The notes under the pieces: model-generated
Database searches by the model: none
Told to the model about the DNA's origin: nothing
The model's input: the letters and a program-made list of their open reading frames with translations, nothing else
Origin: an uncultured Sphingomonadaceae bacterium
GTDB lineage: Bacteria; Pseudomonadota; Alphaproteobacteria; Sphingomonadales; Sphingomonadaceae
Length of the DNA stretch: 40,142 bases
Direction of reading: 5' to 3'
Assembly: GCA_947489315.1 (NCBI GenBank)
Contig: CANLCX010000007.1
Coordinates: forward strand, 1-40,142
Shown: positions 14,549-22,841 of the stretch, piece by piece
Position numbering within the stretch: the first letter of the stretch is position 1
How the letters are laid out: each line of letters starts with the position of its first letter
Position numbers and translations under genes: made by a program

Positions 14549-14854
14549 ATGAGCTCAATTGAAATCTATTGGATATTGGCGATATTGATTACCATCGGTG
14601 TGGCGACATTCTGCATGATCAAAACCAAAACATACAAAACTGCCACAATTTTCGCGATATGTAGCTTTCTTGTTCCTTTTGCCTGGGTAGGAAATGACTG
14701 TATCAAAACAGTTGAATATGAAGCGTGTAATGGCGGAATAACCTGGATGCCAGTTTATCTCACGGTGTCCATTGTAATTGGGTGCCTGTTTTATCTATTT
14801 TGGACGCTACTGGACTTCAGTATCCGATTGCTCATAAATCTAGTCAAACGTTGA
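14549..14854 (+). CDS. Small three-helix membrane protein, unknown
   Basis: A 101-residue protein with hydrophobic segments at about residues 5-22, 32-48 and 68-90, and a short polar loop containing ECNGGI-like residues (YEACNGGITWMP). No family recognised. I chose the ATG at 14549, preceded by GGAAG at a suitable distance; a TTG at 14495 would add 18 residues but lacks a ribosome binding site. Two cysteines (in NDC and EAC) in the loop could form a periplasmic disulfide. Confidence 0.5.
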   Translation: MSSIEIYWILAILITIGVATFCMIKTKTYKTATIFAICSFLVPFAWVGNDCIKTVEYEACNGGITWMPVYLTVSIVIGCLFYLFWTLLDFSIRLLINLVKR

Positions 14855-14885
14855 AAAAATTTTCACCGATTGAACGAATATAAAC

Positions 14886-15449
14886 TTACGTAGGCCAATC
14901 CTCCATTGGTATGATGACAAAGCTCTTTCGCTGCGGATGAAATTTCTCACTCCGCATGCTCTGATGTTCGTAGCCAATTCCTTGCTTCTTTAACGCTTTA
15001 AACACATCATTGACCCACACACCGCCTTCTTGAGAGGGAATCTGCATGGTCCGTCCATCTCTGAGATGGATGAAAAACTCACGTTTGCTGGTGCGCGATT
15101 TGGTCCCACCGGACTTTACCAGCACAAATTGTAGGAGTTCGATTTCGTCAAGCTTTATGCGAAAGGATTGAAACAACTCTTGTACCGGCGATTGCCAGAT
15201 GAGTTCGTCACTATTGATTTCGACCCGCCATTTGCCGCGCGCTCTGGAATATATCAACATATCACGGAAAGTTGCGATGCCAACTGCCGCGCCAATTAAT
15301 AGAAACAGCCCAATCACAATCCATGCAAAAAAGTCATCGATAAACCAGCCCGCGACAACCAACGCCCCGCAGACAATGATAACCATCATAAGGTAAGCTA
15401 GTTTCAGCCACATTGAAGTAATGGCTGACTTTTCAAATATAATTGGCAT
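14886..15449 (-). CDS. Two-helix membrane protein with PH-like cytosolic domain, unknown
   Basis: A protein of 187 residues. Two adjacent membrane helices (about residues 12-35 and 38-60) are followed by a soluble beta-rich part (GKWRVEINSDELIWQSPVQELFQSFRIKLDEIELLQFV) that resembles bacterial PH-like domains by strand pattern only. The tail is basic (RSEKFHPQRKSFV). I place the start at the ATG at 15449 because GGAG lies six bases upstream; the earlier ATG at 15461 includes that site. It is convergent with the small membrane gene at 14549. Confidence 0.55.
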   Translation of the reverse strand: MPIIFEKSAITSMWLKLAYLMMVIIVCGALVVAGWFIDDFFAWIVIGLFLLIGAAVGIATFRDMLIYSRARGKWRVEINSDELIWQSPVQELFQSFRIKLDEIELLQFVLVKSGGTKSRTSKREFFIHLRDGRTMQIPSQEGGVWVNDVFKALKKQGIGYEHQSMRSEKFHPQRKSFVIIPMEDWPT

Positions 15450-15602
15450 TTGGAGCTCCATATCGGAAAATTTATAAGTGGCTGGAGTTAATATCGAATT
15501 AGGTTCTTTGGTTCACATCAATGCCTCAAGCTTGCTTTTTTGAGCTCAAGCAAACGCATTTCACTTAGAGATCAAGCAGGTCACCAAAGTTTAGTATCAT
15601 TC

Positions 15603-16079
15603 TCACTTGATCTCTTCCACCAAGCTGTTCAGCTTATGGCTGCTGCCGGTCAATCGAGCAGCTTTCCTATTTTCGACTCGCCATTTATCAACGGTATTCA
15701 TGCGCTGATCATTACCTGCTCCTTCTTCACCGTTGGACGGTAAGCGATAATGCATGGGTATAATTGAATCGGCCTTGAGCACTGCTTTCATGCTATCAAT
15801 CCGCTCAAACTTTTCTGGATTGGTTAGAATAGTATCGACCGGTACAATGCTTGATAGCTCGGCATCGGTCCGTTCGGGGGTATCACCCAGGTGCAATATC
15901 TTTTTACCAGCAATTTTTATGATCCATATTGTGTTGAAGGCATCACCACCGCTTTTTCTAATAGTTTCGGCATCGGCATGCCGGATCGCGATCCCGCGCA
16001 CCTCTATGTTGCCAACTTGGAAACTGCCTGGATCACGATCTATCGGGTATGTAGATGAAGAACGATTTTTGTATTGCAT
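15603..16079 (-). pseudogene. N-terminally truncated metallo-beta-lactamase-fold protein
   Basis: A 158-residue open frame that matches only the C-terminal part of MBL-fold hydrolases of the UlaG-like type: NTIWIIKIAGKKILHLGDT (the G-D-T strand end with the metal Asp), DTILTNPEKFERIDSMKAVLKADSIIPMHYRLPSN (final His region). The N-terminal third with the H-x-H-x-D-H metal site is absent, and no ribosome binding site precedes the first ATG. Only 15 bp separate it from the stop of the CPBP gene, and it is in the same frame, so the missing part is not upstream in another frame. A catalytically dead remnant is the best reading; a translated partner protein is the alternative. Confidence 0.6.
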
Positions 16080-16094
16080 GAATTTGATCGGGAA

Positions 16095-16895
16095 TCACAA
16101 CTCATTCGCAGTCACTGCTTGTTTCTCGGCTTTCAGTATCAAGAACAAACCAGGCAATGTTGAAATTATGAAGATAAGCGGAAGTGCGACAATGTAGGTG
16201 CCAGGATCCGGCGCTTCTCTTGAATAACCTTCTACAAAAAACGGGTTGATGTCACCCGCGGCATTGATCACGCTGTGAAGACCGATTGCGGGCCAAAGGC
16301 TTTTGGAAAATACAACTATGCCAGCGAATCCAATGCCAAGAAGCGTAGCATATATAACCTGTGCGTAGACATCAATTGCCGGAGAGTTTTGCAGATTTAC
16401 CAGATGGGCGAAGCCAAAAATTAGTGCCTGTGCAATCGCGGCCTTCAAAAGACCGTGTTTCTTATGCTGCCATGCCCGATACAAATAGGCAAAACAGAAC
16501 CCTCTGAGCAACAGCTCTTCAAATAACCCAGTGGAGAAGTTGTTGAATGTCCAGCCAGCAAAACTAGCGATATCAAATGCTGTTTTGCTCCATTCCACGG
16601 ACAATAAGTTGATCACACCTAACAAAGCCGTCGGAAGGGTCGCGACCCACCAATATTTGGTCCACTCTTTAATTGGTGTTTGAATGTTGATTTTAGGCAG
16701 AAGTCCAGTTCGAATGATCAGAAATACTGCCGCAATTGAAAGAAGCGTTTGTACCGTGCTCAATTTCATCTCGTTAGCGAAGGAACTGCCTAAGTAGAGC
16801 AAGCCAGACAATCTGAGTATCAGGATACATAGGAGGACGACACCCAGCACAACAACAATTGGATAGGATGTTATCAATAATTTTTTGTTATTCAT
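16095..16895 (-). CDS. CPBP family intramembrane glutamic endopeptidase
   Basis: A protein of 266 residues with seven to eight membrane helices. The three signature motifs of the CPBP (Rce1/Abi) family are present in order: EELLLRG (Glu-Glu at about 126-127), FGFAHL (His near 164) and LHSVIN (His near 206). These residues form the intramembrane active site. Substrates of bacterial members are mostly unknown; some cleave peptides or act in immunity or protein processing. A truncated MBL-fold frame follows directly in the same reading frame. Confidence 0.85.
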   Translation of the reverse strand: MNNKKLLITSYPIVVVLGVVLLCILILRLSGLLYLGSSFANEMKLSTVQTLLSIAAVFLIIRTGLLPKINIQTPIKEWTKYWWVATLPTALLGVINLLSVEWSKTAFDIASFAGWTFNNFSTGLFEELLLRGFCFAYLYRAWQHKKHGLLKAAIAQALIFGFAHLVNLQNSPAIDVYAQVIYATLLGIGFAGIVVFSKSLWPAIGLHSVINAAGDINPFFVEGYSREAPDPGTYIVALPLIFIISTLPGLFLILKAEKQAVTANEL

Positions 16896-17126
16896 AATCT
16901 GGGTTCAATCTCGAATAATTTTTAAATAGATTTACAGGATGCGCGTCAGAGTTTGTCGGCATTTTGCAAATCGGCATTTTTGCTCGATCAATTGCTGAGT
17001 CAGCTTAGCGATATTGAAAGCATTCGATATTTTTGAGGCTTGGTTCCACTATCATTCCACTACTATCCTTGCGATTAAAGTGGTGGTCTAATCAGCGCGG
17101 ATTAAACTTTATAGAATGATTGTGCG

Positions 17127-17936
17127 CTAGAAGCTTCCCGCCTTCAGTACATCTTGCCATTTCTTGGGTGTAAGCCCGAAGGTTTTTTTGAAGTGGCGAG
17201 TTAGGTGGCTTTGATCCGAAAAGGAGCAAGCGATGGCTGTTTCAACGATGGCATTGCCCTCGGCAAGCATGCATCGTGCCTTTTCAAGTCGACGCATAAT
17301 CAGATATCGATAAGGGCTCGTACCAAGTAATGCGCGAAAATCTCTAGATAACTCCCACCTATTATGGTTTGAGATTTGTTCTAACTGATCCATGGTAATC
17401 TGCTCGTCCAGATGCGCATCAATATAGGATTTTGCAATCTCAGTCGCGCGGTAATTATAGCTGCCTTTGGTTTCCCGCTGATCACTAATCGCTTCCAAAC
17501 TCCATGCAACTTCATACATAATGTCGTCGAGGTTAAGGGGATCTAGAGTATCATCATATCCCTCAAGTAATCGTACAACAGCGTTGAACAAGCGTCGATC
17601 TGTCGACATGCCCTCCGCAATGAATGGCAAGGTTTTCCCACCTAACGCGGCTTGAATTGTCGCCGGTTCCACATATGCAGATCGATATCGGAAACCATGC
17701 TCTGTTCCAGCGCGGCCGTCATGTGTTTCATCGGGATGCAATATAACTATCCCGCCGGGCAGAGAATGGCGATCCTCGCCTCGATATCGAAAGCTCTGCA
17801 CGCCTTCAATAGTCATACCGATAACAAATTTGTCGTGGCGATGTGGGGAGTACGCCAAGCCAGAGAAAAAAGCTTCGATGCGATTTGCATCACCATTTGA
17901 ATGATGCATCCAATCTCGATGGGTATTGTGAGGCAA
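17127..17936 (-). CDS. AraC family transcriptional regulator
   Basis: A 269-residue protein with an N-terminal cupin-like sensor (SPHRHDKFVIGMTIEGVQSFRYRG, then GGIVILHPDETHDGRAG) and a C-terminal pair of helix-turn-helices (about residues 165-265; ITMDQLEQISNHNRWELSRDFRALLGTSPYRYLIMRRLEKAR and ETAIACSFSDQSHLTRHFKKTFGLTPKKW). This is the usual architecture of ligand-responsive AraC activators. No target operon is adjacent in a typical divergent arrangement: a 231-bp gap separates it from the CPBP gene, which starts on the same strand. Ligand and targets are unknown. Confidence 0.9.
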   Translation of the reverse strand: MPHNTHRDWMHHSNGDANRIEAFFSGLAYSPHRHDKFVIGMTIEGVQSFRYRGEDRHSLPGGIVILHPDETHDGRAGTEHGFRYRSAYVEPATIQAALGGKTLPFIAEGMSTDRRLFNAVVRLLEGYDDTLDPLNLDDIMYEVAWSLEAISDQRETKGSYNYRATEIAKSYIDAHLDEQITMDQLEQISNHNRWELSRDFRALLGTSPYRYLIMRRLEKARCMLAEGNAIVETAIACSFSDQSHLTRHFKKTFGLTPKKWQDVLKAGSF

Positions 17937-18045
17937 CGAGAAATCTTCCTGTTCAGCTGTGTGTGATCATAGCTATTTGGTACAATCGCTCAATACATAA
18001 CCCGAGTGCATATATTGGTAAAGCCGCAGATTTAAAGGCAAACCC

Positions 18046-18078
18046 AATGTCCGCTTTTGCGCCCATAGCGGACATTAG
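18046..18078 (+). repeat. Left-flank copy of repeat half A abutting the recombinase stop codon
   Basis: A perfect half A (AATGTCCGCT, TTTGCGCCCAT, AGCGGACATTAG). Its last bases supply the minus-strand TAA stop of the tyrosine recombinase gene at 18075-18077. An inverted copy lies at 18771-18802 beyond the recombinase start. Confidence 0.9.
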
Positions 18079-18701
18079 AGTTCGACACTTTCCGCAAGAG
18101 CCAAGGCATCCTCAACTTCAACGCCGAGATATTTGACCGTGCTATCGATCTTTGAATGGCCAAGAAGTAGTTGAACCGCTCTCAGATTCCCGGTCTTCCG
18201 ATATATTAGGGTTGCCTTTGTTCGCCTTAAGGAATGAGTGGCGTAAGCTGATCGTGGAAGATTTATTGATCCAAACCAGTTCGCCGCAATTCTGGAATAT
18301 TGCCTTGTTGAAAGATGATTTGATCGATCCATACGAGAGGGAAACAGCCAATCATATGGAGATAAATTGGATTGAGCACACCAAAGCTTAAGCACGTTTC
18401 GTGTTTGTTTGGTAATTTCAAACTGAACAGCATTTCCGGTTTTGCGTTGAATGATCTTGGCTCGGTTTTGGAACTCATCGCCAGTTCGAACATCGCTAAC
18501 TTTCAAACCGACAAGATCACATCCTCGTAGCTTGCTATCAATCGCTAAATTGAACAGAGCCAGATCGCGTTTTCGATCTGCCAGTTCCAATCGAACTCTG
18601 ATGGCCCACACTTCCTGCTGTTTGAGCGGCGTCTTTTGTCCGATCAGCTTCCCCTTGTTCCATGGATATAGTTTTTGAATGTCATAAGTTTGATTTTGCA
18701 T
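18075..18701 (-). CDS. Short stand-alone tyrosine recombinase
   Basis: A protein of 208 residues that consists almost only of the catalytic domain of phage-integrase-type recombinases; the N-terminal core-binding domain is missing, as in a known short integrase family (LYPWNKGKLIGQK start). The catalytic residues appear complete: Arg59 (SKLRGCDL), His156 and Arg159 (HSLRR), His182 (LLGHSKI) and Tyr191 (VKYLG). It should therefore be active in strand exchange, probably with a partner or special site. The gene is bracketed by inverted copies of the palindromic repeat, and its stop codon lies within the left copy. Whether it acts on these repeats is an open inference. Confidence 0.85.
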   Translation of the reverse strand: MQNQTYDIQKLYPWNKGKLIGQKTPLKQQEVWAIRVRLELADRKRDLALFNLAIDSKLRGCDLVGLKVSDVRTGDEFQNRAKIIQRKTGNAVQFEITKQTRNVLKLWCAQSNLSPYDWLFPSRMDRSNHLSTRQYSRIAANWFGSINLPRSAYATHSLRRTKATLIYRKTGNLRAVQLLLGHSKIDSTVKYLGVEVEDALALAESVEL

Positions 18702-19056
18702 TTTGATCTCCTTATCGAGAAGGTCAAAGACTGCAGAACGCTAACAATTGATTTTTTTGGACTGGATTTCTAGCGTCCGCTATGGGCGCAAAAGCGGACA
18801 TAGAAAACTGACCGATGAGGAACGGCTAAATCGTAGTCGATCTTTATCTGTCAATGTATCTCGCAATCGATCAATATCTAAACTCACCGCCAATTTCCTA
18901 AGCTAAGTACATTACCGGACTGGATAATCTGTAAGCCATAACTTATTTTCCAGCCTTTCGAAGCGGCGATTGATCCCGGCCAATTGTTCGATAACTGTTT
19001 CAGTGCAGACTAGCATTGCAACAACTCCTTGTTGAAAAGTCAGAAGGAAAGCCGTC
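18702..19056. other. 355-bp region without a gene, holding the inverted repeat copy
   Basis: It separates the divergent recombinase and bactofilin-like genes. It contains the repeat at 18771-18802 and otherwise AT-rich sequence with no convincing open frame. The reading frames over 18912-19178 on the minus strand have no family resemblance and overlap the next gene. Promoters for both flanking genes should lie here, but I see no clear -10/-35 pair. Confidence 0.5.
18771..18802 (-). repeat. Right-flank copy of repeat half A, inverted
   Basis: Read on the plus strand it is GCGTCCGCT, ATGGGCGCAAA, AGCGGACATA, the reverse complement of half A. It forms an inverted pair with 18046-18078 around the recombinase gene, spanning about 757 bp in all. 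Confidence 0.9.
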
Positions 19057-20241
19057 ATGACAATCAAGCATGGATTTCTGTTCAAGATCATTTTGGCGAT
19101 CGCATTTGTCATTCTGGTTATGTTTGTAACAACCCGTGGCGCATCGCAAATCACAACCCAAACTGGAGAAGCCGTCAACGCCGAAGCCAGCTTTCTTGAT
19201 ATGGCCTTTTTTGCCGGTGATGAGGTAAGGATTAAAGCCAGCTCAGACGATGATATATTCGCAGCGGGCGGCAGTATTCAGGTCGATACAACAACCGCAG
19301 ATCATCTAGTTCTGGCCGGCGGTGAGATCAATATCAAGGATATCAAGGTCGATGATGTCATTATGGCAGGTGGAGATTTGAACCTCAGAAGCGGTTCAAC
19401 GACAGATGATGTGCTGGCTTCTGGCGGTACGGTTACGCTTCATCCCAAATTTCAGATTGCCGGCTCTGCCGTTGTTTCCGGGGGTGAAGTCATTATCAAT
19501 GCACCGATCCAGAAAGAGCTTAGAGTTGCGGCCAATCGGATTGTTCTGAACTCGGCTGTCGGTGGCAATGTCAAGCTCATGGGCGATAGCATCACAGTTG
19601 GTCCAAAGGCACGATTGGGTGGCAATCTGCAGTATCGCGGCGAAAATATTCAGATCTCACCCAGTGCGGTCGTTACAGGAACCCGGAGCATTTTGCCCGC
19701 GGAAGAGCATGATGACTTTGAACGCTGGGGCAAGGGTAGCGCTGCATTTTTCGCTGTATTTGCAATAGCTGCGATGCTTGGGATCATGCTGCTGGTGGTG
19801 GTCATTGCGCTGATATTGCCCGGATTGATGAACAAGGCATCGCTTTTGATCAAGCAAAGACCATTGCTATCCTTAGGCGTGGGATTTTTAGCGATGTTCG
19901 TCTTGCCTTTTGCGCTGTTTTTGCTTTTTGCAACTATTGTCGGCGCGCCGTTGGCCCTGTTGATCGCCGTGATGCTATTGGCTTTCACGCCGATCGGAAT
20001 TGCTGCGTCTGCCTATTTTATCGGTATGCAGGGCCGTCAGATCATCAAGAAGCCATCGGATGACGCGCCGCCCCCGACCATAGGCGCTCGACTAATCTGG
20101 CCTGCGATCGCCATCGCCTTGATCTTGCTGCTGGGAATGATTCCTTATGCCGGTGGATTAATCTGGTTGCTGATACTCATGTTCGGGATGGGAGCAATCC
20201 TGGTGCAAGGCGGATTGGCCTTGGCGCGAGACAGTCAATAG
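19057..20241 (+). CDS. Bactofilin-like beta-helix protein with C-terminal membrane domain
   Basis: A protein of 394 residues. An N-terminal membrane or signal helix (residues about 8-28) precedes a repetitive region of short strands (about 60-205; e.g. DDDIFAAGGSIQV, ADHLVLAGGEINI, VDDVIMAGGDLNL, TDDVLASGGTVTL) with period near 18-20 residues, like the polymer-forming bactofilin beta-helix. Four hydrophobic segments follow (about 225-255, 270-300, 300-330, 345-385). Such membrane-attached proteins may organise the envelope or sense stress; the function is not known. AAGGAAAG precedes the ATG. It is divergent from the recombinase and followed by a full inverted repeat copy. Confidence 0.75.
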   Translation: MTIKHGFLFKIILAIAFVILVMFVTTRGASQITTQTGEAVNAEASFLDMAFFAGDEVRIKASSDDDIFAAGGSIQVDTTTADHLVLAGGEINIKDIKVDDVIMAGGDLNLRSGSTTDDVLASGGTVTLHPKFQIAGSAVVSGGEVIINAPIQKELRVAANRIVLNSAVGGNVKLMGDSITVGPKARLGGNLQYRGENIQISPSAVVTGTRSILPAEEHDDFERWGKGSAAFFAVFAIAAMLGIMLLVVVIALILPGLMNKASLLIKQRPLLSLGVGFLAMFVLPFALFLLFATIVGAPLALLIAVMLLAFTPIGIAASAYFIGMQGRQIIKKPSDDAPPPTIGARLIWPAIAIALILLLGMIPYAGGLIWLLILMFGMGAILVQGGLALARDSQ

Positions 20242-20301
20242 AACGACCAGTGACGTTTGAACTGGAATATGGAGGCACAGCTTTGCGGTCTCGGCGAAAT
20301 A

Positions 20302-20371
20302 CTAATGTCTGCTTTCGGGATATTGCGGCCACAGAGCTAATGTCCGCTATGGGCGCAAAAGCGGACATTAG
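20302..20371 (-). repeat. Complete inverted copy of the MSAFAPIADI repeat
   Basis: Read on the plus strand: CTAATGTCTGCTTTCGGGAT (half B reversed), TGCGGCCACAGAGC spacer, then TAATGTCCGCTATGGGCG and CAAAAGCGGACATTAG (half A reversed). It lies 59 bp beyond the truncated end of the integrase pseudogene and is the last copy in the window. Confidence 0.9.
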
Positions 20372-20430
20372 AAATGTTCCAATTTCTTAGGAACTCGTTG
20401 GTACTGTCCGTCGGGTTGTATTTTCCGGCT

Positions 20431-21381
20431 TCATGCACTCCAAAATTTTACAGGCATAGCTGTAGAGTATGTTTTTTTCGGACCAGTTTTGCTATCCGGT
20501 AGATCGAGTATGGGAAGCTTCACATATTCCCATTTGAGCGAATCGATCTCTCCCTTTCGCGCTCCTGTGAATATTACAAGCCGCAAAGCTGCAGCTATTT
20601 CTGGCAATGAGTCATCAAGACTTTTGAGCAGGCGGCCCAGTCTCAGAAATTCTGCCCTCGTCAGCGGTCGATCGCGCTGCTTGGACTTCAACCGCTTGAT
20701 GCCTTTGGCCGGATTCGATCCTTCTTCTCGGTAACCAAGGGCTTCAGCATACCCAAGGATACCTGATAATATGACGACTCTTTTGTTCACACCGGTTTCT
20801 GTTTTTCCGTGCGAATCTCTCCACTTTAGTATGTCACCGCGTGTCAAGTTAGCAACTGATCGATTGCCAAATGCAGGCAACAGATGATTTCGAATAATGC
20901 CAAAGGCGCTTTTTTCGGTACTCTCTTTCCAGTCAAAAGGCCGATCAGATAAATAGGCATCTACCAGATGGGAAAAGGTGATTCGTGTTTTAGTTTTTTT
21001 GCTTTTTGGAGTGATGGAATGCATGCGGTGAGCGGCTTCACCGAGCACTTGTTTTGCCCTTTTCCTGGCCTCTTTGGGTCCCATCGGCTTATACTTTTTT
21101 ATAGGATCAAAAGCGGTACCAATTTTGGTGCGAGTATAGCCCTTCCCTCTACGATAACGAACAATCCACGTCATTCTGCCTGTTTCAGATGTCCGTAATC
21201 CGAAGCCAATCAATGAAGAATCCCAATAAAAATAGTCTTCTAAAGGTAGATTGCGACGCAAGAAGTCGCCGTTCAGCTTCTCCTTCTTCTTAGTAATATG
21301 TATAGGTAGTTGTGTGCTTAGGCCAAAATCTGCTCTGGTATCTACATCGACATCCGGAACAGAATGGCCATTCCGGGTCAC
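20431..21381 (-). pseudogene. Decayed phage-type integrase lacking the catalytic C-terminus
   Basis: A 316-residue frame matching P4/prophage-type tyrosine integrases: an N-terminal DUF4102-like arm-binding part (DYFYWDSSLIGFGLRTSETGRMTWIVRYR), a core-binding domain (TFSHLVDAYL...LPAFGNRSVANLTRGDIL), and the first catalytic Arg (FTGARKGEIDSLKW). It ends at KTYSTAMPVKFWSA, where the family continues for about 100 residues to the H-x-x-R, His and Tyr, all absent. In another frame just after the break, KILECMKPENTTRR fits the expected continuation for a short way, so a frameshift and then a deletion near the repeat at 20302 are likely. It is inactive for integration. Confidence 0.8.
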
Positions 21382-21526
21382 CGAATAGGAGGCCCTTTTT
21401 GCATGACTGTTTACAATGATTTCAGATGGTTGATATTTGTTTAATGCGCTATGCGTGCGTAAGGTGAACCATCACAGCATAGTTCGCAAGATATTAGGCG
21501 TAAAATCTAGTGATAATTGAGGTTGC

Positions 21527-22366
21527 ATGCAAATTGTAAGACAGCTTGGTCCGCTCCGCGAAGCTTTGGGGGTCATCCGCAAAACCAAACGTAAATTGGG
21601 CTTGGTGCCGACTATGGGCGCGCTTCATGCGGGGCATATGCATTTGGTTGAGACAGCAATGGCGCAGTGCGATGGTGTGGTTGCTTCGATTTTTGTTAAT
21701 CCGACACAATTTGGTGAAGGAGAAGATCTGGATGCCTATCCGCGACAGGAAACGGCTGATGCTGCGCTTTTGGAGGGGGCTGGTGTCGACCTGGTCTGGA
21801 CGCCGACCGTTGATCAGGTCTATCCAGATGGCTTTGCCACCAATGTCAGCGTGACCGGAGTCAGTGCCGGCCTATGCGGTGGATCGCGGCCAGGCCATTT
21901 TGATGGGGTTGCTACGGTCGTGGCCAAATTGTTCAATCAGATACGGCCTGATGCCGCCTTTTTTGGGGAAAAGGATTATCAGCAACTAGCGGTTATCCGG
22001 CGGATGGCGCGCGATCTTGATTTTACGCATGATATTGTTGGCGTCCCGACTGTTCGTGATGCGGATGGCCTCGCGCTGTCCTCGCGCAACGCTTATTTGA
22101 CGCCGGAACAGCGCGGCCAGGCGGTGGCCTTGCCCGACACCATGCGCGATGCCGCCAAATCAATCGCAAAGGGTGGTGATATTGCTTCTATTTTGGACGA
22201 AGCGCAGGCAAAATTGCTTGCGTCGGGATTTCACAATGTTGATTATTTTGAGCTGCGAAATGCCGAAACACTTGAAAATATGACGGTTTTTGCGAAGCCA
22301 GCCCGTTTGTTGGCGGCAGCGCATATTGGTAGCACCCGATTGATTGATAATATCGCTGTAGCTTAG
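21527..22366 (+). CDS. panC: Pantothenate synthetase
   Basis: A protein of 279 residues, the normal length for PanC, which joins pantoate and beta-alanine using ATP in the cytosolic pantothenate/CoA pathway. Visible motifs: VPTMGALHAGHMHLV (residues about 27-41, the HIGH-like ATP site), SIFVNPTQFGEGEDLDAYPR, FFGEKDYQQLAVIRRM (about 146-160), and LALSSRNAYL (KMSKS-like region). GAGG precedes the ATG. It is the first clearly core gene after the accessory region; the integrase remnant is divergent from it. No panB or panD is adjacent. Confidence 0.98.
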   Translation: MQIVRQLGPLREALGVIRKTKRKLGLVPTMGALHAGHMHLVETAMAQCDGVVASIFVNPTQFGEGEDLDAYPRQETADAALLEGAGVDLVWTPTVDQVYPDGFATNVSVTGVSAGLCGGSRPGHFDGVATVVAKLFNQIRPDAAFFGEKDYQQLAVIRRMARDLDFTHDIVGVPTVRDADGLALSSRNAYLTPEQRGQAVALPDTMRDAAKSIAKGGDIASILDEAQAKLLASGFHNVDYFELRNAETLENMTVFAKPARLLAAAHIGSTRLIDNIAVA

Positions 22367-22540
22367 GCTGCAGGCGGGATGTGTTAACCTTGCAAAAACA
22401 TGTAAAATGTCGGTTTTTTGACGTTTTGAAGGCCTGTCCGGCAAGTTTTTGCCGCCCCTGTTAACCATTCTTTTAAGAAATTGCTGCGAAAGTCCATCTG
22501 TCGCCGAATGTGGCGCAACAGGAACAGGGACTTGAAGACT

Positions 22541-22837
22541 ATGGGCAACAGCATGAAAAGCGCAGCCTTTTTGATTGAAAGCCGGCTCGCAGAAGCGGCA
22601 CAAGGCAGTAGCAATGCTTATTTTGATCTCGGCGTGATTTACTCGACCGGTTCAGAAGGTGTGGACGTCGATCTGATCGAAGCTCACAAATGGTTTAATC
22701 TGGCATCTTTATCCGGCCATGACGAAAGCAAGGTCTGCCGCGCAGAGATTTCGTTGGAAATGACCGCTCGTGAAATTGCCGAAGCACAGCGAGAAGCACG
22801 TAACTGGCTGCAGGAAACATCGCGCCGCGCAGCCTAA
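22541..22837 (+). CDS. Small Sel1-repeat (TPR-like) protein
   Basis: A protein of 98 residues. AYFDLGVIYSTGSEGVDVDLIEAHKWFNLASLSGHDES (about residues 26-63) is one Sel1-like repeat with the A-x-x-x-L-G-x-x-Y and A-x-x-W-F/Y-x-L-A pattern, followed by a charged helix (EIAEAQREARNWLQE). Sel1 repeats mediate protein-protein contacts; this form is common in alphaproteobacteria with no set function. I start at the ATG at 22541; the ATG four codons later is also possible. It is convergent with the FemAB-like gene, separated by four bases. Confidence 0.75.
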   Translation: MGNSMKSAAFLIESRLAEAAQGSSNAYFDLGVIYSTGSEGVDVDLIEAHKWFNLASLSGHDESKVCRAEISLEMTAREIAEAQREARNWLQETSRRAA

Positions 22838-22841
22838 AAGC

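Noticed and set aside
18046-18136. Small protein starting MSAFAPIADI (also near 9758 and 20368)
   Set aside because: The reading frame is a translation of the palindromic repeat and changes right after it; no ribosome binding site.
7839-20371. Integron attC sites or a gene cassette array
   Set aside because: The repeats lie between genes and a tyrosine recombinase is present, but they lack the GTTRRRY and RYYYAAC core sites of attC, the recombinase lacks the IntI-specific insert, and genes run in both directions.
21382-21526. tRNA or att site next to the integrase remnant
   Set aside because: No cloverleaf or direct repeat was visible on reading the region.
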